A DNA stretch of 64,000 bases from Kiritimatiellia bacterium (GCA_025054615.1 JANWZO010000007.1:50465-114464), one strand, 5' to 3'. Positions 8,890 through 18,037 are shown, counted from the first letter of the stretch. Notes: generated by a model from the letters alone, not told the origin. Made by a program: numbers and translations.

Positions 8890-10970
8890 TGATCGATCCA
8901 ATCAGTAATAATTCCGTCGCCCTCTGCCGGTCTCACGTATACTTCGATTTCAGCAACCGTCCAATTTCGATTGGTTTGCGGCTCCGCGATTTCGATGCGG
9001 ATTCCCGTGGCGCGTACGCGATGTAAAGGAATCGACTGCACGGCGCGTCCATACCGGGGCCGGCCCCAAACCAATTCGAACTTGTCAAGCCGGGCGGGCA
9101 CGATGGTCTCGTTTCCCTCCCGCGAATCGGGCGCTAGGCAAAGGATGCGATATGCAAATGGGATATCATTCCTATGGCGTCCTTGAACTAAGACAAGTCG
9201 ACTGAGCTCAAAAGGCCGGCCCCATTCGACAGCCAGGCACTCGTCTCCCTTCATCAGATGGGGCGTGGTCCACTCTGTTGAGAGGTCACCATCAACCAGC
9301 TCAAAAGCGGACTCTGAGCTCGCGCTAGCGTGGACCCGTATTCGGCGCGAATTGATTTTCCGTTCGGCCGGGTCATATCCGCCGCCGTGGAAATCATAAT
9401 AAATTCGAAATTCCCCTGCCGTTGCGATTTGAGAAGTGACTCCATGCAGATTTAGATGTCGTTCAAACACTTCCGGTTTCAAAAATCGGATCCGATCGGT
9501 CAACACATAGGCCAGCGGCTGGCCATCCCAGACCTGCTCCACATAAGGAATTGGCCAGTTGGGAAAACGTTCATTCTGAGGTTGGGCGCACGGGATCTCG
9601 CCGCCGGACTGCCAGTGGATTCGATACGCGGCTCCAAAGGAGGCAACAGCGCGTCGAATGCCGAGTTCGCGCAAGGTGTTGAGCGCGGGGACGAGGTCAG
9701 GGATGGAAGCGCGTTCAGCGGGAAATGTCGGATGCTGCCAGATCCGATTAAGGCGAATGGCCCCTGCTGCATTCGATGTGGTTAGCGCTAGAGCAGCTAA
9801 TACAACTATTAGCCGCATGCGACGCGTCCGAGCGACGACCTCGCCGACCAGATAAGGGAACATCGTCGCCGCCGGTAACAGATAACGGAAACTGCTGCTC
9901 GTTGCCCGTTCAGACGCCGCAAATATAGCGAGATTTGCCGCGAACACGAGCCACGGCAAGTCGCGGGCGCTCAGCCCTTCTCTTCCGGCGCCATGCGTTC
10001 GAAGCGCAGAGCGGATCCGCAATGCCGGGAAAAGCAGTAGGAGTAACGCGAGGGCTGGCCCATGGGTGCGCGCAAGCCAATCGTGGCCTCCGGAGAGGAC
10101 CGGCTGGTCTGGGAACGGGCACAGGCGCCATCCGAGCGCCGCAGGTAGCGTGTGGGACAAAGTCGGTTCCCAGATCCATTTCAGGGCGCTGGACCAGGAA
10201 CGCTTCTGTTCAACCGCTTGGTGCGCGCCCGGCTGCGTCCATTTGGCGGCTGCATAAGGGATCAGTCCTACGCACAAACCCAGTACAAAAGCGCAAATGG
10301 CGCCGGCCAGTCGACGGAGCGGTACGCGGAGAAAGGCCACTACGGCGGACGGAGCCACATAGACCGCAAACAATTGATGAGCCGAAAAGCCGATCCCGCC
10401 AAGAAGTCCCATCATGGCGCACCCCAGCCTGGGCATCCGCTCCGCGAGCAGCCCGAGCGCGATCACGCTGAAGCCGGCTGCCATTAGAAAGGCATAGCCA
10501 GGCATGCAATACATGCTTTGCACCATCAGCACGTAGGGGGAGGGCACCAGAATCAGCAGCAAGGCGGCGGCGCGAGAATGCAGGTCGGGCAAGAGTCGGA
10601 CAGCGAGCCACACGCTCACCGCGAGACCCACAGTTTGAAGGGCGAGCAGGGGAATTCGGGCGCCTTGGGCGTCGGGCGTCAGCAAATGCGCGAACGGGGC
10701 GATGAGATAGGATTCCACCGGGAAAAGATAGGGCTGCGCATGGAACAACAGCGGTCGCGCACCCTCCCGGATCTCACGCGCCATTAATGCGGAGATGCTT
10801 TCATCAGAACTCGGTTGGAGCACGCGAAGACTGATCGACGCGTTGACAAAACGCAAGTAGCCGCCTGCCCCTGCCGCGAGAAGAAGCAGGGCGGCATAGG
10901 CGGCAAACGTCTTGCGCGGGCAGCTCCATATCGCGCGGAGTCCCCTATGATGGAAGTAATCGAAGGCCAC
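8886..10970 (-). CDS. GT-C-like membrane protein with discoidin-like C-terminal domain
   Basis: 694 residues. TM1 lies near 21-42, then an external loop with ESISALMAREIREG, then roughly nine further hydrophobic segments to about residue 410, the general plan of GT39/ArnT-like transferases. The last 150 residues (AFELVDGDLSTEWTTP, then LSRLVLVQGRHRNDIPFAYRI and VRATGIRIEIAE) have the pattern of an F5/8-type (discoidin) beta-sandwich, a fold that often binds sugars. It overlaps the next membrane gene by 4 nt and is 41 nt downstream of the NHL gene. Inference: the two membrane proteins work together in surface glycan assembly. Acceptor and donor are unknown. Confidence 0.6.
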   Translation of the reverse strand: MAFDYFHHRGLRAIWSCPRKTFAAYAALLLLAAGAGGYLRFVNASISLRVLQPSSDESISALMAREIREGARPLLFHAQPYLFPVESYLIAPFAHLLTPDAQGARIPLLALQTVGLAVSVWLAVRLLPDLHSRAAALLLILVPSPYVLMVQSMYCMPGYAFLMAAGFSVIALGLLAERMPRLGCAMMGLLGGIGFSAHQLFAVYVAPSAVVAFLRVPLRRLAGAICAFVLGLCVGLIPYAAAKWTQPGAHQAVEQKRSWSSALKWIWEPTLSHTLPAALGWRLCPFPDQPVLSGGHDWLARTHGPALALLLLLFPALRIRSALRTHGAGREGLSARDLPWLVFAANLAIFAASERATSSSFRYLLPAATMFPYLVGEVVARTRRMRLIVVLAALALTTSNAAGAIRLNRIWQHPTFPAERASIPDLVPALNTLRELGIRRAVASFGAAYRIHWQSGGEIPCAQPQNERFPNWPIPYVEQVWDGQPLAYVLTDRIRFLKPEVFERHLNLHGVTSQIATAGEFRIYYDFHGGGYDPAERKINSRRIRVHASASSESAFELVDGDLSTEWTTPHLMKGDECLAVEWGRPFELSRLVLVQGRHRNDIPFAYRILCLAPDSREGNETIVPARLDKFELVWGRPRYGRAVQSIPLHRVRATGIRIEIAEPQTNRNWTVAEIEVYVRPAEGDGIITDWIDQ

Positions 10971-11011
10971 CGCGTTTGCAGTTTACGCTCCGCGATCGCC
11001 TTGCACAATTT

Positions 11012-12970
11012 TCAAAGCCTTTGTTCGGCAGACGTCGGCTCGGCGGGCGTCCCGCTGATTTGTATCCAGGAGATCGGTTGCCGGCCGGGCAACGAAATGA
11101 CCCAATTTTCCGATCCGGACTCGGATCGGGTGGTCACCAGCCGATACTGCTCCAGAGAGCCGTTCACGTGAGTTACGAGCATGTAACTGTCATCCGGGTT
11201 GTTTGGATCGAGAGCGATCGACAGATCCGGCGAGCGGCCAAGCCCGGTGAAATGGATGACCGCGTGGCCGCGCGGTCCCGGTTGCGCGTGGTAGGCAAAC
11301 GGAACCGGGACATCGAAAACCCCGTGATTCTTAAACTGGCCCACCCACAAATTTCCACTGAGCACGACGGTTCGCGAGATCTGGGTTTTGTAAATTTGAC
11401 CCGACTGAGTCCTCAATAGAACCGCGCTGAGAGCGAATTCATAGCCGGGTTCGTCAAATCGCAGGCTGTTCGGGTCGAGCGCGACAAACCGGACGTGCAT
11501 GATCGGGTCGACCACGTCGTCGCGGCTGTGGATCAAGATCGCGCGCGAATCGGCAGCAAGCATGGGCACGCGCCGTGTCAGCTCATCAAACGCCAGGGCG
11601 TCGTCCAAGTGGGCGTCTGAGAAGCCGCCTAAATCCAATAGCGGCCTTAGAAAGTCGGGCGCTGCAGGCGGCACTTTGCGAATCGCCCCCTCGGATTGGC
11701 AAACCGCGCGCTGCATCCGGTCCAAGTGGGTGGGGAAGGCCGCGTCCGGAATGAATTGCAGCACCTTGCCTTGGCCGTCTGACGTAACCACGAGTCGTCC
11801 TCCCGCTCCATCCCATGCCACCGACTCAATTGGGCCGAGTTTCTCGGCAATGACATCAACACGGTCAGCCTCGGGGTCGACCAGACTCAGACGGCCTTTT
11901 TCCTCCGCCACGACAATCCGTCCATCCGGGAGCACGCAGACGCCTTCCGGAGATTGAAAGGTCATCCGACTGGCTCCTTCGCGGAGATGACGGGCCCGCA
12001 AATCGATCCATCCGAGGGTCCCGTTGACCTCGTCTGTGTAAATGGCGAATGATCCATCTTTTGAGAACGCGATTGAGGAAAAACCCGCCATTGGCCGCAT
12101 GACGGGCACCCACCAGCGACCTTGAAGGTCACGATAAACCAACGCTCCGCTGAAAAACCCGCCAGATCCGGCCGACTCTGCGGATGAGCCTGCCAGCAAG
12201 AGCTCCCCGGTATCTCGCACGGCGATGGATTCCCATTGGATGTTGGTGTTATTTCCGGGTACGGAAATGATTTCCACCGCCCCCGGTTTCCCTTGTTCGT
12301 CCATTTGGATCGCGATCACCCGTCCACCGGGCCTGTCCTCGACAACGTACAGGCGGCCCTGGCCGTCCATGGCCAAGCCCTCCGGATTGCGGATCGCCGC
12401 GATCCTTCGGGGGGAGCCACGGGAGGAATCAACCAGTCGAGTGGTCGTTTCGATGACCGTCCTCACTCGCCCGCGTCGATTGATCATCACGATTCGATTG
12501 GCCGCCTCGTCCGCGACGTATAGTGCGCCCGTACGCGGGTCGATTGCTACTCCATCCGGGCTCTTCAGTCCCTCGGCGGTCACCAGGGTACGGAATGTGG
12601 GCACGGGCAGCGCCGGACGCGGTGGAGGGGCCACAGAAGCCCGCGTGACAATCCCCGTCACCACTTGCACCTCGGCGTCACGGGCAACGGCCTCCATTTC
12701 AGCGGCCATTTCCTCAACAGCCTGTTCAAGCTCCTTCGACTTAATGCTGGCCAATCTCGGCAAAACTTCTGGCGCAAGGGCGTCGGGAATCACGACCCGG
12801 GCTGGCGTGCGCGGACGTCCACCGCGAGCTATTTTGTTGTATTCCTCGGACAGTTGAGGACCCGCAATGACGAACAGCAACCCCACCACAGCCAGCGGCA
12901 GCGCAAAAAGCCCCGCGGTCGACCAGAAATCCGGATCCCGCAGGAATTCGAATCGTTTCTTCCCAGCCAT
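11012..12970 (-). CDS. Membrane-anchored NHL-repeat beta-propeller protein
   Basis: 652 residues. A single N-terminal membrane segment (about 17-36) follows a basic start (MAGKKRFEF), then a short helical stretch rich in Glu and Ala (75-100). From about 128 to 430 come repeated blades of the form SPDGVAIDPRTGALYVADEAAN, typical of NHL/SMP-30 propellers. The remaining 220 residues look like beta strands and are not recognised. The propeller would sit in the periplasm. It lies 26 nt after aguA and 41 nt before a GT-C-like gene on the same strand, so it may bridge the two groups in one transcript. I see no catalytic residues that would make it a lactonase with confidence. Confidence 0.7.
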   Translation of the reverse strand: MAGKKRFEFLRDPDFWSTAGLFALPLAVVGLLFVIAGPQLSEEYNKIARGGRPRTPARVVIPDALAPEVLPRLASIKSKELEQAVEEMAAEMEAVARDAEVQVVTGIVTRASVAPPPRPALPVPTFRTLVTAEGLKSPDGVAIDPRTGALYVADEAANRIVMINRRGRVRTVIETTTRLVDSSRGSPRRIAAIRNPEGLAMDGQGRLYVVEDRPGGRVIAIQMDEQGKPGAVEIISVPGNNTNIQWESIAVRDTGELLLAGSSAESAGSGGFFSGALVYRDLQGRWWVPVMRPMAGFSSIAFSKDGSFAIYTDEVNGTLGWIDLRARHLREGASRMTFQSPEGVCVLPDGRIVVAEEKGRLSLVDPEADRVDVIAEKLGPIESVAWDGAGGRLVVTSDGQGKVLQFIPDAAFPTHLDRMQRAVCQSEGAIRKVPPAAPDFLRPLLDLGGFSDAHLDDALAFDELTRRVPMLAADSRAILIHSRDDVVDPIMHVRFVALDPNSLRFDEPGYEFALSAVLLRTQSGQIYKTQISRTVVLSGNLWVGQFKNHGVFDVPVPFAYHAQPGPRGHAVIHFTGLGRSPDLSIALDPNNPDDSYMLVTHVNGSLEQYRLVTTRSESGSENWVISLPGRQPISWIQISGTPAEPTSAEQRL

Positions 12971-12996
12971 AGTGCCCTATTTAACTTAAGCAGGCT

Positions 12997-14043
12997 CTAT
13001 GCCAGCGTCGGCTGCTCGCGAGTTAGACAATGGATTGCGCCGAGCCCCCACACCAAATCCACGGCGTGGATGCCAATTACCGGTCGGTCGGGGATGAGCT
13101 CGGCAAGGATGCCCAGCGCGATCCGGTCGTTGGCATCGTTGAAGGTCGGAACCAATACCGCGGAATTGCAAATGTAAAAATTGGCGTAGCTGGCCGGCAG
13201 ACGTTGTCCGCGGAACCGAAGGGGATCGGGCATGGGCAGGGCAACCGCCTCCAGCCGGGACCCATCCTCCAGCCGCATATCCCGCACGCGCTCCCAGTTC
13301 TCCTCGAGGGAGCGGTAGTTCTCATCGGCGGGATTTTTTTCGCGAACGAGAACGACCGTTTTGGGGTTGACGAACCGACAGAGGTCGTCGACGTGCCCGT
13401 GCGTGTCGTCTCCGGCGATGCCCCGCCCGAACCACAAGACATTTTTCGCACCAAAATAGCGCTCAAAGACGGCGGCCCAATCCCTCTTCGAAAACCCTGG
13501 GTTTCGGCACTGGACCTCCTGGTCCATCAGGCATTCCTCCGTAGTGATCAGCGTGCCCCGCCCGTTGACATCCAAAGCGCCACCCTCCAGGACGACCCGC
13601 CGCCCGCGATGGACGACGTCAATGCGCGGGAGTTTCATCGCCCGCGCGGCTCGAGCGGCAACCGCGTTGTCCAGCTCCCAATCCGGATATTTCGCCCACG
13701 CGTTGAACGTATAGTCCAATATAGCCAAACGCGCCCTTTTCGATCCCGACCGGACAAAAAGCGGACCCAGATCGCGCGTCCATCCGCGGTTGGTCGGCCA
13801 GCGGAAATATCGGACCGCCTCCTCGGCAACACCAGTGTCGCGCAGCACGCGGCGCGCCGCCGCCTCATGCCGCGCATCCTGCACGATGATGTGAAGTCGC
13901 TCTCCTGCCGCGATATGCCGCGCCATCTCCGCAAACGCCCAGGGGATCGGTCCGAATTTTCCGGGCCAGTCGGCGCTGTTGTGCGGCCAACCGATCCAGG
14001 TGGCTTCATGCCTCTCCCACTCGGCCGGGTAGTGCAGACGCAT
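12997..14043 (-). CDS. aguA: Agmatine deiminase
   Basis: Hydrolyses agmatine to N-carbamoylputrescine and ammonia. 348 residues of the peptidyl-arginine-deiminase-like fold, with the expected blocks NRGWTRDLGP, LEGGALDVNG, DDTHGHVDDLCRF (His and Asp of the active site) and the C-terminal GAIHCLTREQP, which carries the nucleophilic cysteine. The gene follows aguB by 4 nt, and the pair makes putrescine from agmatine. An arginine decarboxylase to supply agmatine is not in the window. No odd features. Confidence 0.95.
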   Translation of the reverse strand: MRLHYPAEWERHEATWIGWPHNSADWPGKFGPIPWAFAEMARHIAAGERLHIIVQDARHEAAARRVLRDTGVAEEAVRYFRWPTNRGWTRDLGPLFVRSGSKRARLAILDYTFNAWAKYPDWELDNAVAARAARAMKLPRIDVVHRGRRVVLEGGALDVNGRGTLITTEECLMDQEVQCRNPGFSKRDWAAVFERYFGAKNVLWFGRGIAGDDTHGHVDDLCRFVNPKTVVLVREKNPADENYRSLEENWERVRDMRLEDGSRLEAVALPMPDPLRFRGQRLPASYANFYICNSAVLVPTFNDANDRIALGILAELIPDRPVIGIHAVDLVWGLGAIHCLTREQPTLA

Positions 14044-14047
14044 GGGT

Positions 14048-14926
14048 TCAATCCCGATACCGCTTTAAAATTTCCCCGAAAGCGTCGATTCGCCGGTCGC
14101 GCAGAAACGGCCAGTTCCGGCGGACCTCTTCGATCCGCGCCGTGTCGATCTCAGCCAGCAGAACCGCCTCCTGATCAATCGGCGCTTCAGCCAACATCAC
14201 GCCGAACGGGTCACAAACGAACGACGAGCCCCAGAATTCGAGGCCGGCCGCCTGCGGGTTGGGCTTCTCGTGTCCAATCCGGTTGACCGCGGCCACGAAC
14301 ACGCCGTTCGCAATCGCATGGGCGCGCTGGATGGTCTGCCACGCGTCGCGCTGCGCCGCACCGTATTTCTCCTTCTCATGCGGGTGCCAGCCGATGGCGG
14401 TCGGGTAAAACAGAATCTCCGCTCCGCTCAGTGCCGTCAGGCGCGCGGCCTCGGGATACCATTGGTCCCAGCAGATGAGCACCCCGATCCGTCCCGCCGG
14501 CGTGTCGTGTGCCAAGAAGCCGAGATCGCCGGGCGCAAAATAATACTTCTCATAGAAGCAGGGGTCGTCCGGGATGTGCATCTTCCGATACAGGCCCGGC
14601 GCGCCGCCGTCCGGCCGGATCACCAGCGCACTATTGTGGAAGAGACCGGGCGCGCGCCGCTCAAAGATTGGCGCGATGACGGTCACACCGGCCTTTCGCG
14701 CCACCTCACCGAGCGCGGCGGCCGACGGACCGTCCACCGGCTCCGCGAGGTCAAACAGCGACGCATCTTCAACCTGGCAGAAGTAAGGTGTCCTGTACAG
14801 TTCCGGCAGGCACACGATGTGCGCACCCCGCGCCCCGGCTTCGGCGACGAATTCCGCCGCCCGCCGGACATTCTCCTCCGGCTTTGTCGAACACCGCATT
14901 TGAACGAGGGCAATCGTCCGTTTCAT
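14048..14926 (-). CDS. aguB: N-carbamoylputrescine amidohydrolase
   Basis: Nitrilase-superfamily enzyme converting N-carbamoylputrescine to putrescine, carbon dioxide and ammonia. 292 residues from the ATG giving MKRTIALVQMRC; an upstream TTG extension of ten codons is unlikely. The Glu-Lys-Cys triad is visible in CLPELYRTPYF, LYRKMHIPDD and VLICWDQWYPEAAR, and the long match through GWHPHEKEKYG and QRAHAIANG is typical of AguB. It is the first gene of a minus-strand run. Its upstream region, shared with a divergent L,D-transpeptidase, holds the palindrome array at 14958-15067, which may control it. Confidence 0.95.
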   Translation of the reverse strand: MKRTIALVQMRCSTKPEENVRRAAEFVAEAGARGAHIVCLPELYRTPYFCQVEDASLFDLAEPVDGPSAAALGEVARKAGVTVIAPIFERRAPGLFHNSALVIRPDGGAPGLYRKMHIPDDPCFYEKYYFAPGDLGFLAHDTPAGRIGVLICWDQWYPEAARLTALSGAEILFYPTAIGWHPHEKEKYGAAQRDAWQTIQRAHAIANGVFVAAVNRIGHEKPNPQAAGLEFWGSSFVCDPFGVMLAEAPIDQEAVLLAEIDTARIEEVRRNWPFLRDRRIDAFGEILKRYRD

Positions 14927-14957
14927 ACAGTCCCGAGTCTGCCTGATCGGCACCAAA

Positions 14958-15067
14958 TTTCCATCTTATGATTTCCATCCCATGGAAAAATTTTTTTGAA
15001 AATTTCCATTGTATGGAAAAACGATCGGCATCGGTTTCCATGCCATGGAATTTACAGACCATGGAAA
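14958..15067. repeat. Array of TTTCCAT-NNN-ATGGAAA palindromes (five units)
   Basis: Units start near 14958 (right half degenerate), 14972 (perfect), 15003 (perfect), 15035 (one mismatch) and 15051 (left half TTTACAG). Start-to-start distances are 14, 31, 32 and 16 nt, close to multiples of 16. The array fills the gap between divergent aguB and the L,D-transpeptidase gene, and the last unit contains a possible start codon of the latter (ATG at 15061). It looks like a multi-site operator or a dispersed protein-binding repeat. Confidence 0.85.
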
Positions 15068-15567
15068 AAATGCACCGGCCGGGCTCGGCCCTGCTGCGCG
15101 TGAGCGTGCGCCGGCAGCGCCTGGAACTCTGGCTAGGTGGGCGCCGCGTGAAGACTTACCGCATATCCACCGCGGCCAACGGCGTCGGCGGTCGGGAAAA
15201 CAGCTTCCAGACGCCGCCGGGCCTGCACCGCGTGGTCCGGTGGATCGGCGCGGGACGCCCCGCGGGGGCTGTATTCAAGTCGAGGCGGTTCACCGGCGAG
15301 GTGGTTCCGCCGACGAAATGGCGGGATCCGGCCGGTCCCGAGCGAATCTTGACGCGGATTCTGCGTCTGCGGGGGTGCGAGCCGGGCGTCAATGCCGGTC
15401 CGGGGTGCGACAGCTATTCGCGATACATTTACATTCACGGGACGAACCGCGAACAGGATCTTGGGCGCCCCGCGTCCCGCGGGTGCATCCGGATGGGGAA
15501 CCGGGACGTGATCGACCTTTTCAACCGGACGCGGGGCCGGCCCACGTGGTGTGTGATCGAGTCATAG
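15061..15567 (+). CDS. L,D-transpeptidase (YkuD domain), no obvious signal peptide
   Basis: Short YkuD/ErfK-type protein, 168 residues from ATG 15061 (ATG 15070 is equally possible; the frame stays open back to 14968 but there it reads through the palindromes). The family would form 3-3 peptidoglycan cross-links or attach proteins to peptidoglycan. The catalytic block YIYIHGTNREQDLGRP followed by SRGCIRM is clear, with the nucleophilic cysteine in GCIRM. The domain begins almost at the start codon (LRVSVRRQRLELWLGG) and I see no signal peptide or membrane segment, which is odd for a periplasmic enzyme. It is divergent from aguB. Confidence 0.85.
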   Translation: MEKMHRPGSALLRVSVRRQRLELWLGGRRVKTYRISTAANGVGGRENSFQTPPGLHRVVRWIGAGRPAGAVFKSRRFTGEVVPPTKWRDPAGPERILTRILRLRGCEPGVNAGPGCDSYSRYIYIHGTNREQDLGRPASRGCIRMGNRDVIDLFNRTRGRPTWCVIES

Positions 15568-15630
15568 GCGCGCGCGAGGAGGCATGAGGCGTGGCCGGCC
15601 CGCCAACTGATCCGGAACACGCGCATCGCC

Positions 15631-15659
15631 TTGTACAATTCGCAGGAATTCGGTAATCG
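15631..15659 (+). promoter_or_regulatory. Putative sigma70-like promoter of the ABC ATPase gene
   Basis: TTGTAC (15631-15636), a 17-nt spacer and TAATCG (15654-15659) precede the ATPase start by about 65 nt. The leader then contains a small hairpin (CGGGCA/TGCCCG around 15681-15695) and a strong AGGAGG Shine-Dalgarno eight to ten bases before the ATG at 15725. Confidence 0.35.
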
Positions 15660-15724
15660 TTCAGGACTGTCGCTTAAGTGCCGGGCAGGGTGCCCGCCAG
15701 CAGTGTCGGCAGGAGGACAACTAG

Positions 15725-16828
15725 ATGGCCAAGGTCGTTTTGGAACATGTTTGGAAGATTTACCCGGGCGGCGTCGTAGCCGTGAATGACGCGAACCTGG
15801 TCATCGAAGATCGGGAGTTTGTCGTCCTCGTCGGGCCCTCCGGCTGCGGGAAATCCACCACGCTGCGCATGGTGGCTGGGCTGGAGGAGATTTCGAAAGG
15901 CAGCATCTACATCGACGGCAAGAAGGTCAATGACGTGCCGCCAAAGAACCGCGACATCGCGATGGTGTTCCAGAACTACGCGTTGTACCCGCACATGACG
16001 GTCTACAAAAATATGGCATTTGGCCTGAAGCTGCGGGGCTACCCCAAGGCAGAAATTGACGCGCGCGTGCGCGAGGCAGCCGAAATCCTCGGCATCCAGA
16101 ATCTCCTCGACCGAAAACCGAAAGAGCTTTCCGGCGGACAACGGCAGCGCGTCGCGGTCGGCCGCGCAATCGTGCGAAAGCCTAAGGCGTTTTTGTTCGA
16201 CGAACCGCTGTCCAACCTCGACGCGAAGATGCGCGTGCAGATGCGGACCGAGATCAGCAAATTGCACAACCGGCTTGCTTCGACCATGATCTACGTGACG
16301 CACGATCAGGTCGAGGCGATGACGATGGGCGACAAGATCGTGGTGATGAAGGATGGCTTCATTCAGCAGGTGGCGCCGCCGCTCGAGTTGTACAACAACC
16401 CGGCCAATCAATTTGTGGCCGGATTTATTGGCAGTCCACCGATGAATTTCTTCAAGGGCCGCATCGAGCAGAAGGCGGGCGGCCTTTGGTTCAATGAGGG
16501 CCGGTTTTCCGTCCGCGTGGATGATTTGCACGCCGCGCGCGTCGCGCCGTTTGCGGGCCGAGAGATCGTGTTTGGAATTCGCCCAGAGGATGTCGCGGAC
16601 GCGCGCCACGCGCCATCGCCCAATCCGGACCACGTCGTGAAAGCCCGGGTCGAGGTGGTCGAGCCGATGGGCGCGGAGACCTACATCTATTTGAACACGG
16701 GTTCGCACTCGTTTATCGCACGGGTGGGCGGTTCCGATCAGGTTCAAGTCGACCAGGACCTGCAGGTCGCCTTTACCATGCGAAAAGGGCATTTCTTCCA
16801 CCCGGAAACGGGCGTGACGGTGGCCTGA
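15725..16828 (+). CDS. Sugar ABC transporter ATP-binding protein (UgpC/MsmX/MalK type)
   Basis: 367-residue ATPase of the carbohydrate-uptake CUT1 class. Walker A is GPSGCGKST (37-45), the Q-loop is [14 protein letters not shown], the signature is LSGGQRQRV, Walker B is [12 protein letters not shown] and the switch is THDQ. After about residue 240 comes the regulatory TOBE/OB region typical of MalK and UgpC ([23 protein letters not shown]). No permease or binding-protein gene is nearby, so it probably energises several sugar importers encoded elsewhere, as MsmX does in Bacillus. A strong AGGAGG site fixes the start. Confidence 0.93.
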   Translation: MAKVVLEHVWKIYPGGVVAVNDANLVIEDREFVVLVGPSGCGKSTTLRMVAGLEEISKGSIYIDGKKVNDVPPKNRDIAMVFQNYALYPHMTVYKNMAFGLKLRGYPKAEIDARVREAAEILGIQNLLDRKPKELSGGQRQRVAVGRAIVRKPKAFLFDEPLSNLDAKMRVQMRTEISKLHNRLASTMIYVTHDQVEAMTMGDKIVVMKDGFIQQVAPPLELYNNPANQFVAGFIGSPPMNFFKGRIEQKAGGLWFNEGRFSVRVDDLHAARVAPFAGREIVFGIRPEDVADARHAPSPNPDHVVKARVEVVEPMGAETYIYLNTGSHSFIARVGGSDQVQVDQDLQVAFTMRKGHFFHPETGVTVA

Positions 16829-16849
16829 AGCCGCGGCTCGGATGACGGC

Positions 16850-18037
16850 ATGCCGGATTGGTTGACCATCCTCGGCCAGACGATCCTTGTCGCCGGGGCC
16901 AGCTTCATCGTGATCACACTCGTTGCGAGCCATCTGCGCTACGAATTTCTGGTGAGCCGTACGGGAGAGACCCGTTCGGCATCGCCTGCTCCGCCGTCGG
17001 CCTTTGAGATCCAGGTGGCCCAGCGGCTCAGCCGGGCGCGACGCGAGAAGCGGCCCCTGATGGTGGTCCGGTTCGCGTTTCGAAATACGGACGCGGTGGC
17101 GTCGCAAAGCGAGGCGCGCGGGAACGGCGAGGTGATAGCCCGCCTTGCCGATCGCCTCAAGCGGTTGGTCCGGTCCGGCGACTTGGTCATGCCGATTGAT
17201 AGCGGTGAAATTGGCGCAGTACTCTTTGCGGGCCGAGCGGGTGCCGGGGCCGCGTTGGGGAGGATTCTGCGGGAAATGTCGCGCGAGCCATTGACGCTGA
17301 ATGACGGCACGGAGGTTCACATCGAAGTCGCGGCTGGCGCGGCCTTCTATCCGGAGGACGGGGACCGGGCTGCGGATTTGTGCGATCGCGCGCGGCAGGG
17401 CCTGTCCGCGTCGCAGGCGGGTGGCGGCGGGTGGAGCGGCGCGGCGGGCGCCGATGGATCGGGCCCTGAGTCAAGCGGGGGTGGAAAGAACGAGGAAAGG
17501 CCCTCCGCAATGCTGGATTCTCTGACAGGGGTGATTGCGGACGCGCGAAAGGAGAGCGTTCTGCAGAAATTTGTGGCGATGCGCCGACGGGCGGGCGGGT
17601 CGGCCTCGATCCTCGTTGCGGACGTGGATATGCTGCGCCGTTATAACGCGCAGTATGGCCGGGAAGCCGGCGATGAGCTATTGCGCGAATTCGCGCGTTT
17701 TTTGCAGCGAAACACGCGAGAGACCGACCTTATTGCGCGGGGCCGCGAGGATCAGTTTATCGTCGCCCTCGATTGCCCGCCCGATGTGGCTATCGAGGTC
17801 GCGCGGCGTTTGTGGAATGCGGCTCGGCGAGAATCCTTTGGCGCACGGGGATTGCGCCTGACGGTGACGATCGGCGTTGCGGGATGGCCGGGGCATAGCG
17901 GAAATGCTCGGGCGCTGCTGGAGGAAGCGCAGACTGCGCTGCTAGTGGGCAAAAGTCGGGGGAGGAACCAGTGCGTGCTTTTCGAGGAGCCGATGCGGAA
18001 ATTGCATGTTGCGTCCGCTCCGGCGGATGTTTTCTGA
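16850..18037 (+). CDS. Membrane-anchored protein with two degenerate GGDEF domains
   Basis: 395 residues. One membrane segment lies near 5-28. A first GGDEF-like region (about 51-186) has SGEIG (118-122) where GGDEF would be, followed by the family-like EVHIEVAAGAAFYPEDGDRAADLCDRARQ tail. A Gly/Ser-rich linker (about 190-215) leads to a second region (222-385) that begins with DSLTG, has VADVDMLRRYNAQYG, and carries GREDQ (298-302) at the signature position. Both signatures lack the residues needed for diguanylate cyclase activity as normally defined, so I infer a sensory or GTP/c-di-GMP binding role. It lies between the ABC ATPase gene and pdxJ on the same strand, and the pdxJ start is 34 nt past its stop. 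Confidence 0.75.
   Translation: MPDWLTILGQTILVAGASFIVITLVASHLRYEFLVSRTGETRSASPAPPSAFEIQVAQRLSRARREKRPLMVVRFAFRNTDAVASQSEARGNGEVIARLADRLKRLVRSGDLVMPIDSGEIGAVLFAGRAGAGAALGRILREMSREPLTLNDGTEVHIEVAAGAAFYPEDGDRAADLCDRARQGLSASQAGGGGWSGAAGADGSGPESSGGGKNEERPSAMLDSLTGVIADARKESVLQKFVAMRRRAGGSASILVADVDMLRRYNAQYGREAGDELLREFARFLQRNTRETDLIARGREDQFIVALDCPPDVAIEVARRLWNAARRESFGARGLRLTVTIGVAGWPGHSGNARALLEEAQTALLVGKSRGRNQCVLFEEPMRKLHVASAPADVF

Noticed and set aside
13030..14286. Long plus-strand frame opposite aguA and aguB
   Set aside because: Antisense shadow; the minus strand encodes complete, well-conserved enzymes.
15674..17320. Long minus-strand frame opposite the ABC ATPase and GGDEF genes
   Set aside because: Antisense shadow in GC-rich DNA; His/Arg-rich translation without domains, while the plus strand has clear family motifs.
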